Source: Shumkonia mesophila
Lineage (GTDB): Bacteria; Pseudomonadota; Alphaproteobacteria; Rhodospirillales; Shumkoniaceae
Direction of reading: 5' to 3'
Length of the DNA: 64,000 bases
Assembly (NCBI RefSeq): GCF_026163695.1
Contig: NZ_JAOTID010000006.1
Span: forward strand, 124,001 to 188,000
Made by a program: the position numbers and the translations under genes. The number at the start of each line of letters is the position of its first letter. The stretch's first letter is position 1. The notes beneath the pieces were generated by a model that searched no databases, was not told the origin of the DNA, and saw only the letters and a list, made by a program, of their open reading frames with translations. Of this stretch, positions 61,354 through 64,000 are shown piece by piece.

Positions 61354-63963
61354 ATGGCCCCCAAGAAAATGCTGATCGATGCGCTGCATCCGGAGGAGAC
61401 CCGGGTTGCGGTGCTGGATGGAAGCCGTCTCGAAGACATTGATGTAGAGGTCGCCTCCCGGAAGCAGTTAAAAGGAAACATCTATCTCGCCAAAGTCACG
61501 AGGGTCGAACCCTCGTTGCAGGCGGCGTTTGTCGAATACGGCGGCAACCGTCACGGTTTCCTGGCTTTCAACGAAATCCATCCGGACTACTATCAGATCC
61601 CGGTCGCCGACCGCGAAGCCCTGGTCGCCGAGCATGACGCCGACGAACGGGCCTTCGAGGCCCGGCGCCTGGCCGACCCGGACGCCCACGCCGACGCCGA
61701 CGCCGAGCCGACGGTCGCCCATCACGGCGACCTCGAGGTGGTCGGCGGCGACGACGTCGAAGAAGTCGAGATTCGGCGGCCCACCTCCCGGCGGAACTAC
61801 AAGATCCAGGAGGTGATCAAGCGCCGCCAGATCATGCTGGTGCAGGTCGTCAAGGAGGAACGCGGCAACAAGGGCGCCGCCGTCACCACCTACATGTCGC
61901 TGGCCGGCCGCTACTGCGTGCTGATGCCGAACACGGCGCGCGGCGGCGGCATTTCGCGCAAGATCCCCACCGGCACCGACCGCAAGCGGCTGAAGTCGAT
62001 GCTGTCCGACCTCGCCATCCCGGAGGGCATGGGCGTGATCGTGCGCACCGCCGGGGCCGAGCGCAGCAAGGCGGAAATCCGCCGCGACTACGACTACCTG
62101 ATGCGCCTGTGGGACAATGTCCGGCGGATCACGCTGGAATCCATCGCCCCGGTCCTGGTCTACGAGGAAGCGAACCTCATCAAGCGGGCCATCCGCGATC
62201 TGTACAGCCGCGAAATCGACGAGATCATCGTCGAGGGCGAGGAAGGCTACAAGACCGCCCGCAACTTCATGAAGCTGATCATCCCCAGCCATCTGAAACG
62301 GGTGAAGAAGTACGAAGACCAGGGCATGCCGCTGTTCCACCGCTATCAGGTGGAAAGCCAGCAGGATTCCCTGCACACCCCGACCGTGCGCCTGAAGTCG
62401 GGCGGCTATATCGTCATCAACCCCACCGAAGCGCTGGTTTCCATCGACGTCAACTCGGGCCGCTCGACGCGCGAGCGCAATATCGAGGAAACGGCGCTGC
62501 GCACCAACATCGAGGCCTGCGACGAGATCGCCCGCCAATTGCGCCTGCGCGACCTGGCCGGGCTCATCGTCATCGACTTCATCGACATGGAGGTCGGGCG
62601 CAATCGGGCCCAGGTCGAGCGTCGCCTGAAGGAAGCCATGCGCGTCGATCGCGCCCGCATCCAGTTGGGCCGGATCAGCGCCTTCGGCCTGATGGAACTG
62701 TCGCGCCAGCGGCTTAGGCCCAGCGTCATCGAGACCAGCTTCGAGGTGTGCACCCACTGCGGCGGCGCCGGCGTTCGCCGCTCCACCGATTCGACCGCGC
62801 TCCACCTGTTGCGCGCCATCGAGGAGGAAGGCATCCGCAAGCGGTCACTGGAAGCCATCTTCCAGGTGCCCTCCGAGGTCGCGCTTTATCTGCTGAACCA
62901 CAAGCGCGAGATGCTGAGCGCCATCGAGCGCCGCTACGAGTTCAAGGTGATGTTGGCCGCCGACGACACGCTGGTGCCGCCGGACTTCCGCATCGAGCGG
63001 ACCAAGGTGCGTGGGCCCGACGAACGCGCCCCGGTGGTGGGCGAGCGGCCGGTCGCCGCGGCGGAACACGACGAGCCCGACGAGGGCGAGGAGCGCGAGG
63101 AACACGAGGAACACGAAGAGCGCGAAGCCGCCGCGATGGCGGGCGAGGAGCCCGGCAAAAAGCGGCGGCGGCGGCGGTCGCGCCGCCACAAGCGGGGCGA
63201 CGAGGCCGAGGCCGTGATCGGCGGCCCGCGGCCGGCTCCGGCCACCTTCGACGATGGCGCGGCTGCCGACGAGGAAGACGAAGGCGCCGTCCGCGAGACG
63301 GGCGCCCCCACCCGGCCGGAAACGGCGGAGGAAGAGCAGGAGAGAACCTCGAAGCGGCGGCGGCGCGGCAAGCGCGGCGGACGCCGGCGCCGCGGCTTGC
63401 GGCCCGAGGACAGGGGAGAGACGGGTGGCACCTTCGAAGCCACGGGTCCCGAGGCGGAGACGCCGCAGGACTCGACGGCCCCCGCCTTTGTCGAAACCGA
63501 CGCCGTGACGCTGCAGGTCCCGGCCGCCCCGGCCTTCGCCGAACCCGACGCCGTGGTGCCGGTGGAGATCCACGAAACCCCGGCGGAAGGCGAAGCTGCC
63601 CCCGTCGACGCCGAAGCGAAGCCGAAACGGCGCCGCCGGGTGCGCAAGCCGAAGGAAACCGAGGACGTTCCGCCGCCGGTCGAGTCGGCCGATGCGCCCG
63701 TCGAACCGGCCGCGGAACCCTCTTTCCCGATGGTGGCGACCGAAGCGCCGGAGGCCGAGAGGGTTCCGGCGGTCCGCGAGCTGGTGGCGGTGGCGACCGA
63801 AGTTGCCGACGCCGTCATGACGGCGGAAAAGCCCGGCGAAGGCCCGAAGGAAGACACCAAGGAACGGGAAACGCAGGACGCCAAGACCGAGGTCATCGAC
63901 GTCGACTCGCCGGAGGTTCGCGCCTCCATCAAGCCGCGCCGCGGCTGGTGGCGGCGCCCCTAG
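61354..63963 (+). CDS. rne: Ribonuclease E
   Basis: The 869-residue protein starts MAPKKMLIDALHPEETRVAV, typical of alphaproteobacterial RNase E. The S1 domain (about 40-195) carries the acidic insertion seen in the class (ADPDAHADADAEPTVAHHGD). The DNase I-like catalytic part has the metal-binding aspartates in VSIDVNSGR and IVIDFIDMEVG, and the Zn-link is CTHCGGAG. From about residue 560 the tail is disordered and rich in Glu, Arg and Pro, with basic blocks KKRRRRRSRRHKRG and RRRRGKRGGRRRRG for RNA or degradosome contacts. It initiates mRNA decay and matures rRNA and tRNA. Start 61354 is chosen; the open frame continues to 61279. Confidence 0.95.
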   Translation: MAPKKMLIDALHPEETRVAVLDGSRLEDIDVEVASRKQLKGNIYLAKVTRVEPSLQAAFVEYGGNRHGFLAFNEIHPDYYQIPVADREALVAEHDADERAFEARRLADPDAHADADAEPTVAHHGDLEVVGGDDVEEVEIRRPTSRRNYKIQEVIKRRQIMLVQVVKEERGNKGAAVTTYMSLAGRYCVLMPNTARGGGISRKIPTGTDRKRLKSMLSDLAIPEGMGVIVRTAGAERSKAEIRRDYDYLMRLWDNVRRITLESIAPVLVYEEANLIKRAIRDLYSREIDEIIVEGEEGYKTARNFMKLIIPSHLKRVKKYEDQGMPLFHRYQVESQQDSLHTPTVRLKSGGYIVINPTEALVSIDVNSGRSTRERNIEETALRTNIEACDEIARQLRLRDLAGLIVIDFIDMEVGRNRAQVERRLKEAMRVDRARIQLGRISAFGLMELSRQRLRPSVIETSFEVCTHCGGAGVRRSTDSTALHLLRAIEEEGIRKRSLEAIFQVPSEVALYLLNHKREMLSAIERRYEFKVMLAADDTLVPPDFRIERTKVRGPDERAPVVGERPVAAAEHDEPDEGEEREEHEEHEEREAAAMAGEEPGKKRRRRRSRRHKRGDEAEAVIGGPRPAPATFDDGAAADEEDEGAVRETGAPTRPETAEEEQERTSKRRRRGKRGGRRRRGLRPEDRGETGGTFEATGPEAETPQDSTAPAFVETDAVTLQVPAAPAFAEPDAVVPVEIHETPAEGEAAPVDAEAKPKRRRRVRKPKETEDVPPPVESADAPVEPAAEPSFPMVATEAPEAERVPAVRELVAVATEVADAVMTAEKPGEGPKEDTKERETQDAKTEVIDVDSPEVRASIKPRRGWWRRP

Positions 63964-64000
63964 CCGGCTCAGGTCCGCCAGGCGATAAGGCGGCGGGCGG

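Overview
The window looks like chromosomal DNA of a motile alphaproteobacterium, most likely of the order Rhodospirillales. The evidence is high GC, the combination of CtrA, SciP, ChpT and FlbD regulators close to flagellar genes, a rhodoquinone-biosynthesis type protein (RquA), an Isc-type operon with two cysteine desulfurases, and an RNase E with an acidic/arginine-rich tail. This placement is inference from gene content; no rRNA or tRNA gene was seen.

Region 1 (1-23.6 kb) is flagellar and cell-cycle/chemotaxis control. After a partial LysE-type exporter and a glycosyltransferase (both minus strand), the hook genes fliK, flgD and flgE run rightwards behind a candidate sigma-54 promoter. A 489-bp gap carries three related hairpins and precedes sciP. 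The long operon fliF-fliG-fliH-fliN-motA-flbD-flhA-flhG follows, ending with a second FliK-like protein and a small QueF-like (T-fold) protein. fliI-fliJ converge on it from the right. ctrA, a lipoprotein gene, an HPt-CheW-type gene and chpT follow, so the final steps of the CtrA phosphorelay, its inhibitor SciP and the sigma-54 activator FlbD sit beside the structural genes they would be expected to control.

Region 2 (24-30.3 kb) is centred on molybdenum/tungsten. It contains a two-part protein fusing a DUF2478 NTPase-like domain to a DUF4213/DUF364 metal-chelation-like domain, an inverted-repeat element, an alanine/glycine:cation symporter, mobA, and a tungstate ABC transporter in the order tupB-tupC-tupA.

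Region 3 (30.3-37.6 kb) is accessory metabolism: a two-domain ABM-fold protein, a PepSY membrane protein, metE behind a cobalamin riboswitch, proC, a class I glutamine amidotransferase and rquA. A 29-bp piece of proC is repeated downstream of metE.

Region 4 (37.7-42.6 kb) is Fe-S/cysteine: cysE-iscR-cysteine desulfurase-iscS-ferredoxin on the minus strand, diverging from an alpha/beta hydrolase, with a perfect 9-bp-arm palindrome between them.

Region 5 (42.7-64 kb) is housekeeping and envelope: a small exported protein, tyrS, a YhdP/AsmA-like protein, glnE, bcp, then a minus-strand operon of ABC ATPase, FtsX-like permease, LolA-like periplasmic protein and outer-membrane barrel that together could form a trans-envelope relay. 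prfB with its programmed frameshift, mrcA (PBP1a), amiC and the divergent rne complete the window. Dispersed REP-type palindromes occupy several gaps. No CRISPR array, prophage or intact insertion sequence was found.
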